Part shown: positions 46,520 to 55,681 of the stretch, piece after piece | How the letters are laid out: every line of letters begins with the position of its first letter | How positions within the stretch are numbered: position 1 is the first letter of the stretch | From: an uncultured Alphaproteobacteria bacterium | GTDB lineage: Bacteria; Pseudomonadota; Alphaproteobacteria; Micavibrionales; UBA1664 | NCBI GenBank assembly: GCA_943789475.1 | Contig: CALSUG010000003.1 | Location: 186,001-250,000 of the forward strand | DNA: 64,000 nt | Direction of reading: 5' to 3' | The notes under the pieces: generated by a model | What the model was told of the DNA's origin: nothing | What the model saw: the letters and a program-made list of their open reading frames with translations, nothing else | Database searches by the model: none | Program-made: the position numbers and the translations under genes

Positions 46520-48292
46520 ATGAGTACTGTAAGAACAAAATTTTTAGAAACAAGAGGCTTAGATACAGCTACTTTGAGTAGCGAAGATAGATACACTATA
46601 GCTAGTGACTGCCTCAGTGCGAATCCACCTGATTTAAATAGTGCATTTTTATTGTTTGACCCATTAATCGACAAAGATCATGGAGCGTGGCTACAGACTC
46701 TTGGAACAATATATTTTGAAGAAAACTTTGATTTTTATGATCCAAAAAAGGCGGTCAAGTTTTGTGAGTTAGCTTGTGCAAAAGGTTACAATGCATATGC
46801 TAAATTTCTTACTAGTATATATCTTTTTGGCTGGTATGGAATTAAACCAGATTCATCTAAGGCTCTCCATTATTCCCAGAGTATTGATAAGAATGATCAA
46901 GGCGATTTTTATGTTCTCTCATCAGCGTTTGCAGTAGTTGCAGATACTTTCGATTACGGTGAAACGGGAATAGGCCAACGTCTTAGTAAAGCTAAAAGTG
47001 CAATAGAAAAAATATCAAATCGTAATTATTGTGGATGTGCTGACTGTCAAGGTAGCTTGAAATCTTTAAACTCTGCATTAGATTCAGGAAAAAGCGATAC
47101 ATTTAAAAAATCCCAAATGATAATTAAAAGGGTAATAGATGAAAAAATTGATATTGAAGAAGCTTATGACATAACTTCAAAACTAGGTATAACTGAATCT
47201 CTAAATAATATGCTACGTATTTTAAAACATAGAGCAAAAAGGTTTGATACAGAAGATTATGACTACTGGCATCATTTATCTGTGTATGTCGATGTCCGGG
47301 GTAAAAACCAAGATCCAAACCAAGTCATCGAAAACACATTTAATTATGGTCCAAGTTACAATGCTATAGGAAAAAATGCATTACCAATTGCTGGGGAGTT
47401 GTGGTCTGCGTTTCATGGTGGCGAAAATGATGCGAGTATTATTAATCCAGGCTATGGTTTTATAGAACAAGTTATAGGTGACGCATCAGGTGATGTAAAA
47501 TTTAAATTCAAAAAAAGTCCCAATGCTTTAGTTTTTGATGATGATTTAGATATACTATTAGTCTTATCATTTTGTTACAAAAATCACGTTTTTCCTTCAA
47601 TAGATGTGCCTAGCGCGGATAGCCTTAATTTAGGATCTATACGTGAAAAAAAGACAGAACCTCAATGGTTAATCAACACAGATTTAGGACGCACTTTATA
47701 TGCGACTGATGTTTTTGCAGGCGAGTTAAGTTGGGGAATGGAAGAATTTGATACAGTCGATGAAAATAATGGATCGAACGTATCTACATTTAATAAACTA
47801 AGGGAATTAATCTTAGGTTGTGAAGGAGAAAATCCAGAGGGTTTGGGGTACAGTCCCGTAGTGAATGTAAATCCTAAAAAGGTCAGCCTTAGTAAACCAA
47901 CAGTAAAGAAAGTCGCGAATGGATCTGAAACATCTATTGATGTATTTGGCTTAAGCTTTGGAGTAGATGGTGGGTTTTCTAAATCAAAATCAATTAGAGG
48001 GACACAGTGGAAGTACAGAAATTCTGATAAATACCTTCACACTAAAAGAACAAAGATTTTAACAGAACATTACAATGAAGTTGCTATGGTCTTTCCTGTA
48101 TATGAAAGATTACGGCAATTAATGTCAATTTCTTACGCTTTAAAAGAATTGCGTAAGAGTGGCTTCGCGCCTTCAGAAAAAATGATGGCTCGCCTTAATC
48201 AGCGAAAAGCGCATTTCGAAGAAAAAACAAAAAAAGTAGGTGGTATTGAATATGCCATGTACCTTCCTCTAATACACAAACCAAAAGGATAA
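46520..48292 (+). CDS. Sel1-repeat-like protein with paralogous C-terminal domain
   Basis: 590 aa, no signal peptide. Residues 30-130 resemble Sel1/TPR-type helical repeats (DPKKAVKFCELACAKGYNAY, then IKPDSSKALHYSQS). A CGCADCQG pair of cysteines follows near 175. The C-terminal half contains NYGPSYNAIG, LWSAFHG, LINTDLGRTLYATDVFAGEL and VAMVFPVYERLRQLMSISYA. A related pattern occurs in the protein encoded at 49625-50482, so these two share an undescribed domain. Neighbours are an SH3 protein and a Gln-rich protein. The function is unknown; Sel1 repeats often mediate protein-protein contacts. Confidence 0.7.
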   Translation: MSTVRTKFLETRGLDTATLSSEDRYTIASDCLSANPPDLNSAFLLFDPLIDKDHGAWLQTLGTIYFEENFDFYDPKKAVKFCELACAKGYNAYAKFLTSIYLFGWYGIKPDSSKALHYSQSIDKNDQGDFYVLSSAFAVVADTFDYGETGIGQRLSKAKSAIEKISNRNYCGCADCQGSLKSLNSALDSGKSDTFKKSQMIIKRVIDEKIDIEEAYDITSKLGITESLNNMLRILKHRAKRFDTEDYDYWHHLSVYVDVRGKNQDPNQVIENTFNYGPSYNAIGKNALPIAGELWSAFHGGENDASIINPGYGFIEQVIGDASGDVKFKFKKSPNALVFDDDLDILLVLSFCYKNHVFPSIDVPSADSLNLGSIREKKTEPQWLINTDLGRTLYATDVFAGELSWGMEEFDTVDENNGSNVSTFNKLRELILGCEGENPEGLGYSPVVNVNPKKVSLSKPTVKKVANGSETSIDVFGLSFGVDGGFSKSKSIRGTQWKYRNSDKYLHTKRTKILTEHYNEVAMVFPVYERLRQLMSISYALKELRKSGFAPSEKMMARLNQRKAHFEEKTKKVGGIEYAMYLPLIHKPKG

Positions 48293-48295
48293 CCG

Positions 48296-49066
48296 ATGAG
48301 TATAAGAAAAAGCGGTGTTACTTTTGATGGTGCACAAGTGAATTATCAACAGCAGCAGCAGGCTCAGCAGCAAAAATATTTTCAAGAACAACAGGCGGCA
48401 CAACAGCATATGTTTGAGCAACAGAGGCAAACTCAAGAAAAATTTTATGCAGAGCAAAAAGCTCAGCAACAGAGATCTGAGACCGAACGCCGAGCAGGTG
48501 ACCAGCGTATGGCTGAACAAAAACGTCAACAGGATGCACAGATAGCTCAGCAGAGGGCTACGGATGAAAGACGTGCACAAGAGACAAAGCAATCTGAAGA
48601 TCGTGCAGCATCCGAAAAACGTCAAAAAACGCAAAATACGACACCGCCTCCACCTCCAATTAATAATTCTGGTGGTGGAGGTGGCAGAATGTCCCCCAAT
48701 GATTATTTACCTGGACGACTATCTAGTCAATTTGACTATAGATCTGAAGGAAATCCTTCTTATCAAAAAAGACCAGATGATAATTTAAATCTCGCATGGG
48801 AGGCCCAAATTGAGGTAATACCCTTCAACGGTGGTTACATTGAGGTGAAATCTGGTTATGAAGGTGTTACTAGGTCTACATTTTTACAAAAAAATAACGG
48901 CTCCTTCGAAAAAATAGATCACACGACCGGCCATACTGCTGGCAATTATCATATACACCCAAATGAACAAGATAAATCAAAAAGCTACTTTGGTAACAAG
49001 CCTAATAGATGGTATGGTAAAGATGGTTTATTAAGCCAAATAGTAGATAAAGGTCCAAAGAAGTAA
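48296..49066 (+). CDS. Gln/Ala-rich coiled-coil protein with unknown C-terminal domain
   Basis: 256 aa. Residues 15-120 are a low-complexity coil rich in Gln, Ala, Glu and Arg (QQQQQAQQQKYFQEQQAAQQ, with repeated QQR and AEQK units). A Pro/Gly/Asn linker (PPPPPINNSGGGGGR) leads to a C-terminal domain of about 120 aa, with HTTGHTAGNYHIHPNEQD. The layout (rod, flexible linker, compact C-terminal domain) is like that of surface or secreted effector proteins. No catalytic assignment is possible. Start is 3 bp after the upstream stop, so co-translated in the cassette. Confidence 0.6.
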   Translation: MSIRKSGVTFDGAQVNYQQQQQAQQQKYFQEQQAAQQHMFEQQRQTQEKFYAEQKAQQQRSETERRAGDQRMAEQKRQQDAQIAQQRATDERRAQETKQSEDRAASEKRQKTQNTTPPPPPINNSGGGGGRMSPNDYLPGRLSSQFDYRSEGNPSYQKRPDDNLNLAWEAQIEVIPFNGGYIEVKSGYEGVTRSTFLQKNNGSFEKIDHTTGHTAGNYHIHPNEQDKSKSYFGNKPNRWYGKDGLLSQIVDKGPKK

Positions 49067-49068
49067 CT

Positions 49069-49644
49069 ATGATCTCAAAGCTAGAAAAAATTAAAAATAA
49101 GATTGCTGATCTTTATGTCATGTGCCCAGCTTATGTTATGTATGCTGTTTATGATGTTATGAGATCTGAGAATGCGCTCTACGAAGCTATATGTAATAAA
49201 TCAGCTTATAAACCAGATGTGTTAAGAAACATTAGAAATTCGTTTGAATTTTATAGCTTTGGTATTCACCAAAAATATTTTGACATTAACAACGCAAACT
49301 TAGATGAGGACATCAAAATTCTTTTTGATGCATTATATGAAGAGGTTATTGTTCACATTCCTGATGTTTCTAAAATAAAGTCTATTGAAGATGGTGTTGA
49401 AGAAATTGCAAAAGAAGCAAACAGCTCTCGAAATAATGTTGAGCATATTATTTATAGTTTCTTTCATAATGAAATACATCAATTTAATGACCTTAATAAA
49501 GTGGTAAAATTTAAGAAGGAAATTATCGATCTTTTTAAGAAGTCTGATGATGAGTACTTTGAAGCTGTTTTAAATAAAACTATAAATTACCTAACAAATG
49601 AAAAAATTATTGAGATCCAGTCAAATGAATCCAAAGCAGTTTAA
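49069..49644 (+). CDS. Helical protein, unknown function (candidate partner of the Gln-rich protein)
   Basis: 191 aa, alpha-helical, AT-rich gene. No membrane helix or signal peptide is evident. It starts 2 bp after the Gln-rich gene, and its end overlaps the next gene. A small protein immediately after a protein with a compact C-terminal domain is a common order for an effector and its immunity or chaperone protein, but there is no sequence evidence for either role. No similarity recognised. Confidence 0.5.
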   Translation: MISKLEKIKNKIADLYVMCPAYVMYAVYDVMRSENALYEAICNKSAYKPDVLRNIRNSFEFYSFGIHQKYFDINNANLDEDIKILFDALYEEVIVHIPDVSKIKSIEDGVEEIAKEANSSRNNVEHIIYSFFHNEIHQFNDLNKVVKFKKEIIDLFKKSDDEYFEAVLNKTINYLTNEKIIEIQSNESKAV

Positions 49645-50482
49645 TTATGGTCCATTCTATAATCGTTTCGATAGCGAGGGACGTATTGTTTTAGGGTCTA
49701 TCCCAGAACCTTCAGATGACAATGTTAAGCGCATCAATACTTACGTTCCCCCCCAAGGCCCGACTATAATTAAACAATTACACACTGAGCCTGATGGAAC
49801 AATTACGTGTGGGGCAGGAATTTCAGATACATTACCTGAATTATGGTCTACTGAAGATTTTACTGTGAATAATATATTATCATTTCTGTATCCGCCTAAT
49901 ACATGGCCTTCATACACGATTAATAGTGATGAAGAAATAATATGGACACCTGACTGGCTAGGCAACACTGCATTTGGAAAAACTTTATCTACATGCCATA
50001 AGCTTGCAAATGATTTTATTCTCGCACCTGAAAAATTCGTTTTTCCCGAAAAGAAATTTTTTTTATATCAAGACATATATGATCAATGTCGTAGTTTCTA
50101 TCAAAAAACTTGCGAACTAACTTCAGGGCTTCAGTTAAATAAAGATAGCTATGAAGTTCAGCTCAAATGCACAAATTTTGACTGTACACCAAAAACTTTC
50201 ACCCATGAAGACAACTCAAGAGATCAAATTTTTGAGATCATAATTAATAACGTCAATTTTGGAGTAGAAGTATTTTCAAAAGAAAAACAAATATTGGCTC
50301 AACCGATAACTACTTATTTATCCGAAAACAGTGATGCTATCGCTTTAATGATGCCCGTGTTCGAACGCCTAAAACAGCTTTATGCAATGATGTACGCTTC
50401 TAAAGAATTACATAGTCTCGGTTACATTATGCCTGAAACAATATTAGAAAATCATAAACAGTTTTTAAAGCAGCTGTCTTAA
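49625..50482 (+). CDS. Paralogue-like protein sharing the C-terminal domain of the 590-aa protein
   Basis: 285 aa from the ATG at 49625 (MNPKQFNYGPFYNRFDSEGR), overlapping the previous gene by 20 bp. It repeats segments of the 590-aa protein: NYGPFY against NYGPSY, LWSTEDF against LWSAFHG, LGNTAFGKTLSTCHKLANDF against DLGRTLYATDVFAGEL, and MMPVFERLKQLYAMMYASKE against VFPVYERLRQLMSISYALKE. So the pair appears to share a domain at low identity. It ends the cassette, convergent with the phage gene at 50479. Function unknown. Confidence 0.6.
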   Translation: MNPKQFNYGPFYNRFDSEGRIVLGSIPEPSDDNVKRINTYVPPQGPTIIKQLHTEPDGTITCGAGISDTLPELWSTEDFTVNNILSFLYPPNTWPSYTINSDEEIIWTPDWLGNTAFGKTLSTCHKLANDFILAPEKFVFPEKKFFLYQDIYDQCRSFYQKTCELTSGLQLNKDSYEVQLKCTNFDCTPKTFTHEDNSRDQIFEIIINNVNFGVEVFSKEKQILAQPITTYLSENSDAIALMMPVFERLKQLYAMMYASKELHSLGYIMPETILENHKQFLKQLS

Positions 50483-50865
50483 AAGAACCACTTTTCGGTA
50501 AAATCATGAACCTTTGTGCAATCTAAATTTTCGTCAATTTTAGGTTCATCCCATTTGCGCGTAAAGCGTTTATGGTAGTCCATATTTTTATCAAACCGTG
50601 TATCATCGCCTTGCATAAAAAATGTATAAAGGCGATTAACTATACCTTTCATCATGGGTTTCATTTCCTGATCGGTGATATGCGAGACCTCATTCCATGA
50701 ATATTCATTACCGTCAGCATCTATAATTTTCACATCAGAGTAATCACCTGTTTTCGTAACAGGTGATTGACCAGCGTGAATATTTTCAATTTCTGCATTA
50801 CGAACACACATTGCTGTTAATGTTTTTGCTAATTCAGCACAATCTTTTTCGGTAAATAAACTCAT
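50479..50865 (-). CDS. Phage-region hypothetical protein
   Basis: 128 aa, soluble, acidic. It ends 4 bp inside the convergent cassette gene and begins with a good Shine-Dalgarno (AAGGA before the ATG). It lies at the end of the minus-strand phage operon after lysozyme. No domain recognised. Confidence 0.5.
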   Translation of the reverse strand: MSLFTEKDCAELAKTLTAMCVRNAEIENIHAGQSPVTKTGDYSDVKIIDADGNEYSWNEVSHITDQEMKPMMKGIVNRLYTFFMQGDDTRFDKNMDYHKRFTRKWDEPKIDENLDCTKVHDFTEKWFF

Positions 50866-50919
50866 AATTTTTCCTTACTTTAAAAATCATTTTAAACAAA
50901 AATTGATCATTTTCTATAG

Positions 50920-51354
50920 CTACATTTGATACAATTTCGCCTCATCTGCACGGCGTTTGATAAGACCGTTGAGTTTACGGCCATTCGCCCAGACCCAGCG
51001 CATAAATTGCTTTGATACGCCTTCATGGTCGCCACGGTTAACGACACGGCGTAGAGTTGATCGTTGCAACGCACCTCCCCCTAAATTGAATGTAAAAGAG
51101 ACCAGCGCGTTAAATTTTCCGTCCGTTAATGGCACAGTAATGAGTCGTAAAACGGCTCGTTCTGCAATTTGAACATCGTGTTTTAGGAGGTCTTCTGCCT
51201 GTGATTTTGTAATTCCGTTACTAAAATCCTCATGCGATAGTATGAGATGACCATAACCTATGGTTGGATATCCAGCAGGACATATATAAACCTTGGCGGA
51301 AAATCCCTCATGATGTTTGATGAGGTTTAACCCATCTTGATTTATGTGGCGCAT
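50920..51354 (-). CDS. Phage lysozyme (glycoside hydrolase 24)
   Basis: 144 aa from the ATG at 51354, preceded by AGGAG; the longer frame from 51453 runs into the holin gene. It cleaves peptidoglycan at host lysis. The active site shows HHEGFSAKVYICPAGYPTIGYGHLI with catalytic Glu, a Cys where T4 lysozyme has Asp, and Thr, as in E-C-T type phage endolysins. No signal-arrest-release helix is seen, so it probably exits through the holin. The holin gene stop is 1 bp upstream. Confidence 0.92.
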   Translation of the reverse strand: MRHINQDGLNLIKHHEGFSAKVYICPAGYPTIGYGHLILSHEDFSNGITKSQAEDLLKHDVQIAERAVLRLITVPLTDGKFNALVSFTFNLGGGALQRSTLRRVVNRGDHEGVSKQFMRWVWANGRKLNGLIKRRADEAKLYQM

Positions 51355-51355
51355 A

Positions 51356-51814
51356 TTACTGTACTCCTCTTTTCTTTGCCAAAGCGCGTTGACCAAACCA
51401 AAAAGACATGACAGCCGCAAATAATGCCATCGTTTCTGCATCCCAAACGGCAATCAAACTGTCTGTAACGGACAAACCCTGATCCATAAATTTGATTAAT
51501 ATTGCGATTTTGACGGTGGCGAATAACGCAAAAAACGCATAGGTGATGATGGGGCGCACGGTTGCACGGAGAGCCTCCACCCATTTCACGCCACTCGGTT
51601 GGCTGGCATGGGTATAAAGCGCCTTACTTTCGCTAATATCGGCTTGTACGTGTATCTCTTCAAGACGCTGTGCGTGATTGAGTTTGTTGGCTTCGATTTG
51701 TCGATCTAAAATCGCCAATTCATGATTGCGATCCGCCCGATCTTTCCAGATGCCTAAGATATCGGGAAAGGCCGATGACATGAATCCAAGTAATGATCCT
51801 AAAAGTGTAAGCAT
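51356..51814 (-). CDS. Phage holin (3TM type)
   Basis: 152 aa. An N-terminal hydrophobic segment (LTLLGSLLGFMSSAFPDILG), a charged amphipathic middle, and two C-terminal membrane helices (RPIITYAFFALFATVKIAIL and AETMALFAAVMSFWFGQRAL) fit the three-TM holin family common in alphaproteobacterial prophages. It would form holes so lysozyme reaches the wall. A strong GGAGAG ribosome site precedes the ATG. It lies between the small coiled-coil membrane gene and lysozyme. Confidence 0.8.
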   Translation of the reverse strand: MLTLLGSLLGFMSSAFPDILGIWKDRADRNHELAILDRQIEANKLNHAQRLEEIHVQADISESKALYTHASQPSGVKWVEALRATVRPIITYAFFALFATVKIAILIKFMDQGLSVTDSLIAVWDAETMALFAAVMSFWFGQRALAKKRGVQ

Positions 51815-51826
51815 GATAACTCTCCT

Positions 51827-52090
51827 TTATGTTTTGGGGTTTGTAATATTTTGAAGATCAGATTTGATGTCACTGATCTGTGATTTAATAACGGCGAGAT
51901 CTTGGCGCATTTCACCAACGACACGGCGACCCGTAATATCGTTATTCACCTGATTTTCTAGTGTTTGAATGCGTTCGCTTGTAACAGCGTGATGCGAACT
52001 GATCCGCGCTGTGACCTTTATAATCGCAATGATAAGACCGATGCTGTTGGCAAACATGCCCAGCACCAGCGCAATGGTGGCTAGTGTCAT
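51827..52090 (-). CDS. Small membrane protein with coiled coil (spanin/lysis-module candidate)
   Basis: 87 aa. One N-terminal membrane helix (IALVLGMFANSIGLIIAIIK) is followed by a heptad-rich helix (TSERIQTLENQVNNDITGR to IKSQISDIKSDLQNI). This is the layout of inner-membrane spanins (Rz-like), but no outer-membrane Rz1 gene is evident. A GGAAAAAACT ribosome site precedes the ATG. It is the first gene of the lysis operon. Confidence 0.6.
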   Translation of the reverse strand: MTLATIALVLGMFANSIGLIIAIIKVTARISSHHAVTSERIQTLENQVNNDITGRRVVGEMRQDLAVIKSQISDIKSDLQNITNPKT

Positions 52091-52167
52091 AGTTTTTTCC
52101 TTTTTTTAAATTGAAGTTTTGTTAAATATTTATGTGGTATGGTATTTCCAAAGAGAGGTAAGAGAGT

Positions 52168-53013
52168 ATGGGAACACGTCTATCATCAAAGGATGCGGCT
52201 TACGTCAGAGAGCTTGAAAAACAAGAACTCTTGGAGTTTTGCGCTGCGCAAGATTTGCAAACTACAGGAGCTAATTACCGATTATTTCTCTCTGAAATTG
52301 CTATCCGTCTCGACACAGATGAAGAAGACATGGCCATCATCATGTCTCGCAAAGTCAAAGACACAACCACGCTTTATCATTGGGGTTGGTATCAAGAAGA
52401 TCGCGCAACAACTTTAAAAAACCACCCTCTCCGTAAATGGAATAATACCGTAAAAGCGAACACATTCATTTGTGAGAGCCAAGATGATGTTGATGAATTC
52501 ATCGCATTCAATAATAATTTATTCGGCAAAACGCTCCTTGTTCCAAGCAGTGGATCGCCTGAAATATTAGACGGTCAGAGCGCTCCTGTTGAATATGAAG
52601 GTCACTATGATCTTATGGATGATTCTAAAATTGTAAGTTTTAGCCAGATTGTCCAAGCCTTTATGACCATGAGACCAACAGATGCGCCACAAAAAATTAC
52701 TCTTCACAGTGAAATAGATTCTGATCATCGCTCTGAATTCGGTGGTGTCATATCTGTTGCCGATTTAGAAACAAATGACATCGCCTTTCAAACTCGTCAT
52801 CCTGTCTTGCTATTTAGAGTATCCCTTGATAGTGGTCGCCCACGATATATGAGTTATTCTGTTGCAGATCAAAGGCCTGTTGAAATTGGTTTCCATGATT
52901 CAAAAGAATCTAAACGCATGATGTCAGAACTCAAACAAACACAAAGAAAACTGCAACATCCTGTGTTTGAAGCAAGCTCACCACCTGTTCCTCATCAATC
53001 CTTAAAAGCATAG
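52168..53013 (+). CDS. Unknown protein against the direction of the phage tail genes
   Basis: 281 aa, soluble, on the plus strand between the minus-strand lysis and tail genes. It starts with a good ribosome site (GAGGTAAGAGAGT before ATG). Sequence: helical N-terminus (SSKDAAYVRELEKQELLEFC), central DEEDMAIIMSRKVKD, and no motif I recognise. A gene transcribed independently inside a late operon is typical of a moron expressed from the prophage, for instance a lysogenic-conversion or exclusion gene. Role unproven. Confidence 0.6.
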   Translation: MGTRLSSKDAAYVRELEKQELLEFCAAQDLQTTGANYRLFLSEIAIRLDTDEEDMAIIMSRKVKDTTTLYHWGWYQEDRATTLKNHPLRKWNNTVKANTFICESQDDVDEFIAFNNNLFGKTLLVPSSGSPEILDGQSAPVEYEGHYDLMDDSKIVSFSQIVQAFMTMRPTDAPQKITLHSEIDSDHRSEFGGVISVADLETNDIAFQTRHPVLLFRVSLDSGRPRYMSYSVADQRPVEIGFHDSKESKRMMSELKQTQRKLQHPVFEASSPPVPHQSLKA

Positions 53014-53017
53014 TTTT

Positions 53018-55264
53018 TTACTGATCCGCGCTATGAACGAGGTTATTTTCGATGACAGCGTTAATTTCGATTTCATCACCACGGGGGCGGATGGACATCA
53101 CACGGGCAAATACAGCCCATGCTTCCCCCACACCAAAGGCGAAGTGAGTGCGTTCTTGCGCGTTACCGATATAGGGTTCAAAATCTAATTCACTCGATAA
53201 AATGACAGACCGATCATTTGATGAGGTACTCACTTCCCACGGCCCACTCACTGATCCATCAACATTACGAAGTCCAATATAGTGCGTTCCCCCATCGGTA
53301 AAATCGACAGGTTCTGATAATGTTAAAACAGGATGATTATAGGCAATAATTTCACCTGATTGCCCCCATTGCGGCATATCGTGATTGAGAGCAATCAAAT
53401 CCCCATAGGTTGGAATAAGCCCTTCTAATTCTGTTTTAAAATTCACCAACCGTCTGCGATAACGATTAGCCGCCGCCATATAAAGACCCTCACGGATCGC
53501 GTGATCTTTATCGGTACTGCCAAACAACGCAACCGTGGCTGGCTTCTCTGTTTGACTATCAGGCAATGACACCGTGATTTCATCTGGTTTCCATGTTTTG
53601 TGATTGAAGTATTTGACCGTGATACTATCCGCCGTATCTTCGCCTGGCATCACATAGTCAATGGACAAAGAGTTCTTCACAATATTGCGTGGTGAGAACA
53701 ACGCCACAGGCAATGTTTTAATCTCATCGCGAACACAACGCACAATCCCACCTTGTAAAAATGGAACAGCACGACCACACCGCATGACTTGGGTGACCGC
53801 ATCCCACACTGTTAATTTTGCATCAAACACACCCGAAAATGTATCACCACGCGCACTCCATATTTGATCCAGCGCATGAAAGGATTTGAGATCAATACGG
53901 TGATCTTCTAATTCAGATCCGTATGATGATTTGAGAATATCTAAACACGCCCATGCAATCGATGATGTCGGTTGATAATCCGCACTCCACCCCGTGATTT
54001 CATCCCAGATTTTGAGTTTGCGAGTCACAATCACATTGACCAAACGCGCAGATGATTGCGATAAATTATTGGTTGCTTTCATCCGCATGGCCAATAATGT
54101 CACCGCGCCATAATCAGGGACATGATCCAAGTGGGCTTTCAGTGCTTGCCATGTGATATCATTCCCCACCCGTGCGGATTCATCCTTAACATTGGTGCGC
54201 GTGGCTTTGACTTCGTAGCGACCGGAAGACACCGCATAATGATATGTCTTCCGAATGGCCGTGTTGGTGGCATCGGTGAGTGTTTCCGATCCAAGAGTTA
54301 TCCATGACCCTGTTGCATTGCCTTCATCATCGATCAAACGCGCTTCCACATCCCATGTGACCGTGCGATTGCTCAATCCCCCATTGTCCGTGGCGTAATA
54401 AAGCCCACGAGGGAGGACAATATCAATAGCGAGATCATTGGTCAGGGTTTCGGCTGGGTTGGCAATAAAGGGGCCGACCTCTTCATTTTCGAATAACTCC
54501 TGCCCTGCAACTTCGGGTGCTGTTGTCACCTCCGTATCAAAAAGTGTGACTGTGCCATTGGGTTCAACAATCTCATAGGTGATTTCATCAAAGGATGAGA
54601 TCGGCGTATCTTCAATACGGATTTGTTCAAGATCATAATATCCCTGTCCAATCACATGCAGTTGATAGAGATATTGTTCGTTATTTTCAAACTCGGCATA
54701 GGGCGTTGAACCAAAATCGGGATAGATAATATGCCGACCATAAATCACAGGAATAGGTTCACCCAAGCGAGCTTTGTTTCCTTGGGCTTGCAGTGAATAT
54801 GTCGGGCTTGGGCTTGTCGCATTATAATTATTGACCGCAGAGGCTGGGCTTGGTGGTGGCACAAGGGCATTGACCAGCGCCGTTCCTGCCAATGTCACTC
54901 CAGCTGTAATCAAGGCCGTTCCAATCGCGCTGGTCACCCCCAATGTTGAGGCAATCGCACCAGCGACATAAGGCGCGGCAATCATCACGGCAATGGATAA
55001 AACCGTTTTTAATATTTTACCGCCACCGCCTCCACCTTGTGGCAGAGCAATAAAAGAAACTATCGTGGTTTCTTCAATAATGGTGATCGCCCAATCCGCA
55101 CGCAAAACAGGATCACCATTCACAAGACAGATCGTTGGTTTATTAAATTCAACAATATCCTGATCATCCAAAAATGCTCGCACGCTCTGCCCAATAACAG
55201 GTTCAAAGCGTTCAACATTATGATGCAGATAAAATGGATTATGATGAATGGCAGCATGAGCCAT
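53018..55264 (-). CDS. Tail tip / host specificity protein (TipJ-type)
   Basis: 748 aa. A central Gly-run linker (PQGGGGGGKILKTVL) and hydrophobic block precede GEPIPVIYGRHIIYPDF, the start of a lambda J-like region, then NLSQSSARLVNVIVTRKLKIWD, and DSITVKYFNHKTWKPDEI. This fits the TipJ family of host-specificity tail proteins in non-contractile tails. It should sit at the tail tip and contact the receptor. It begins 2 bp after the NlpC/P60 gene stop. Long tail fibres are encoded upstream. Confidence 0.85.
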   Translation of the reverse strand: MAHAAIHHNPFYLHHNVERFEPVIGQSVRAFLDDQDIVEFNKPTICLVNGDPVLRADWAITIIEETTIVSFIALPQGGGGGGKILKTVLSIAVMIAAPYVAGAIASTLGVTSAIGTALITAGVTLAGTALVNALVPPPSPASAVNNYNATSPSPTYSLQAQGNKARLGEPIPVIYGRHIIYPDFGSTPYAEFENNEQYLYQLHVIGQGYYDLEQIRIEDTPISSFDEITYEIVEPNGTVTLFDTEVTTAPEVAGQELFENEEVGPFIANPAETLTNDLAIDIVLPRGLYYATDNGGLSNRTVTWDVEARLIDDEGNATGSWITLGSETLTDATNTAIRKTYHYAVSSGRYEVKATRTNVKDESARVGNDITWQALKAHLDHVPDYGAVTLLAMRMKATNNLSQSSARLVNVIVTRKLKIWDEITGWSADYQPTSSIAWACLDILKSSYGSELEDHRIDLKSFHALDQIWSARGDTFSGVFDAKLTVWDAVTQVMRCGRAVPFLQGGIVRCVRDEIKTLPVALFSPRNIVKNSLSIDYVMPGEDTADSITVKYFNHKTWKPDEITVSLPDSQTEKPATVALFGSTDKDHAIREGLYMAAANRYRRRLVNFKTELEGLIPTYGDLIALNHDMPQWGQSGEIIAYNHPVLTLSEPVDFTDGGTHYIGLRNVDGSVSGPWEVSTSSNDRSVILSSELDFEPYIGNAQERTHFAFGVGEAWAVFARVMSIRPRGDEIEINAVIENNLVHSADQ

Positions 55265-55266
55265 GG

Positions 55267-55671
55267 TTATTCACCTTTATAACGATAGTAATTTTCGATT
55301 TTCCAACCCGTAAGGGCCAGGCTTTGTAGATTTTGAAATATAACCCCAGCGCCTTGCATGGAATGCAACATGCCACCCCCATCAACATCCAGCCAAATTC
55401 CAACATGAATCGGATGACGTGATTGGCGCATGAGGGCAATATCACCCTCAACAGGATTATTAATAACATCCCAAAACGCACGTTCAGGGTGACCATCAAT
55501 TGTTTTAATCAGTTCCCTGATATTATTTTCTTCAACGGAAATAATTTGAAGTTCACGGTTATGAAAGCGTTTATGCATCTCAACAACCAAGCCCCAGCAA
55601 TCATATGCATGAGGGCCGGCACTCGCCACTTCCCATGGTTTGCCAATATAATCAAATGCCCAATGTGTCAT
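55267..55671 (-). CDS. NlpC/P60-type phage tail peptidase
   Basis: 134 aa. A short NlpC/P60 cysteine peptidase: YIGKPWEVASAGPHAYDCWG with the catalytic Cys in DCWG, and GDIALMRQSRHPIHVGIW with the catalytic His. Such proteins (lambda K C-terminal analog) assist tail assembly or cleave murein on entry. It lies between DUF1833 and TipJ genes, the common order in alphaproteobacterial tail modules. A good AAGGA site precedes the ATG. Confidence 0.85.
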   Translation of the reverse strand: MTHWAFDYIGKPWEVASAGPHAYDCWGLVVEMHKRFHNRELQIISVEENNIRELIKTIDGHPERAFWDVINNPVEGDIALMRQSRHPIHVGIWLDVDGGGMLHSMQGAGVIFQNLQSLALTGWKIENYYRYKGE

Positions 55672-55681
55672 GGATTATTCC

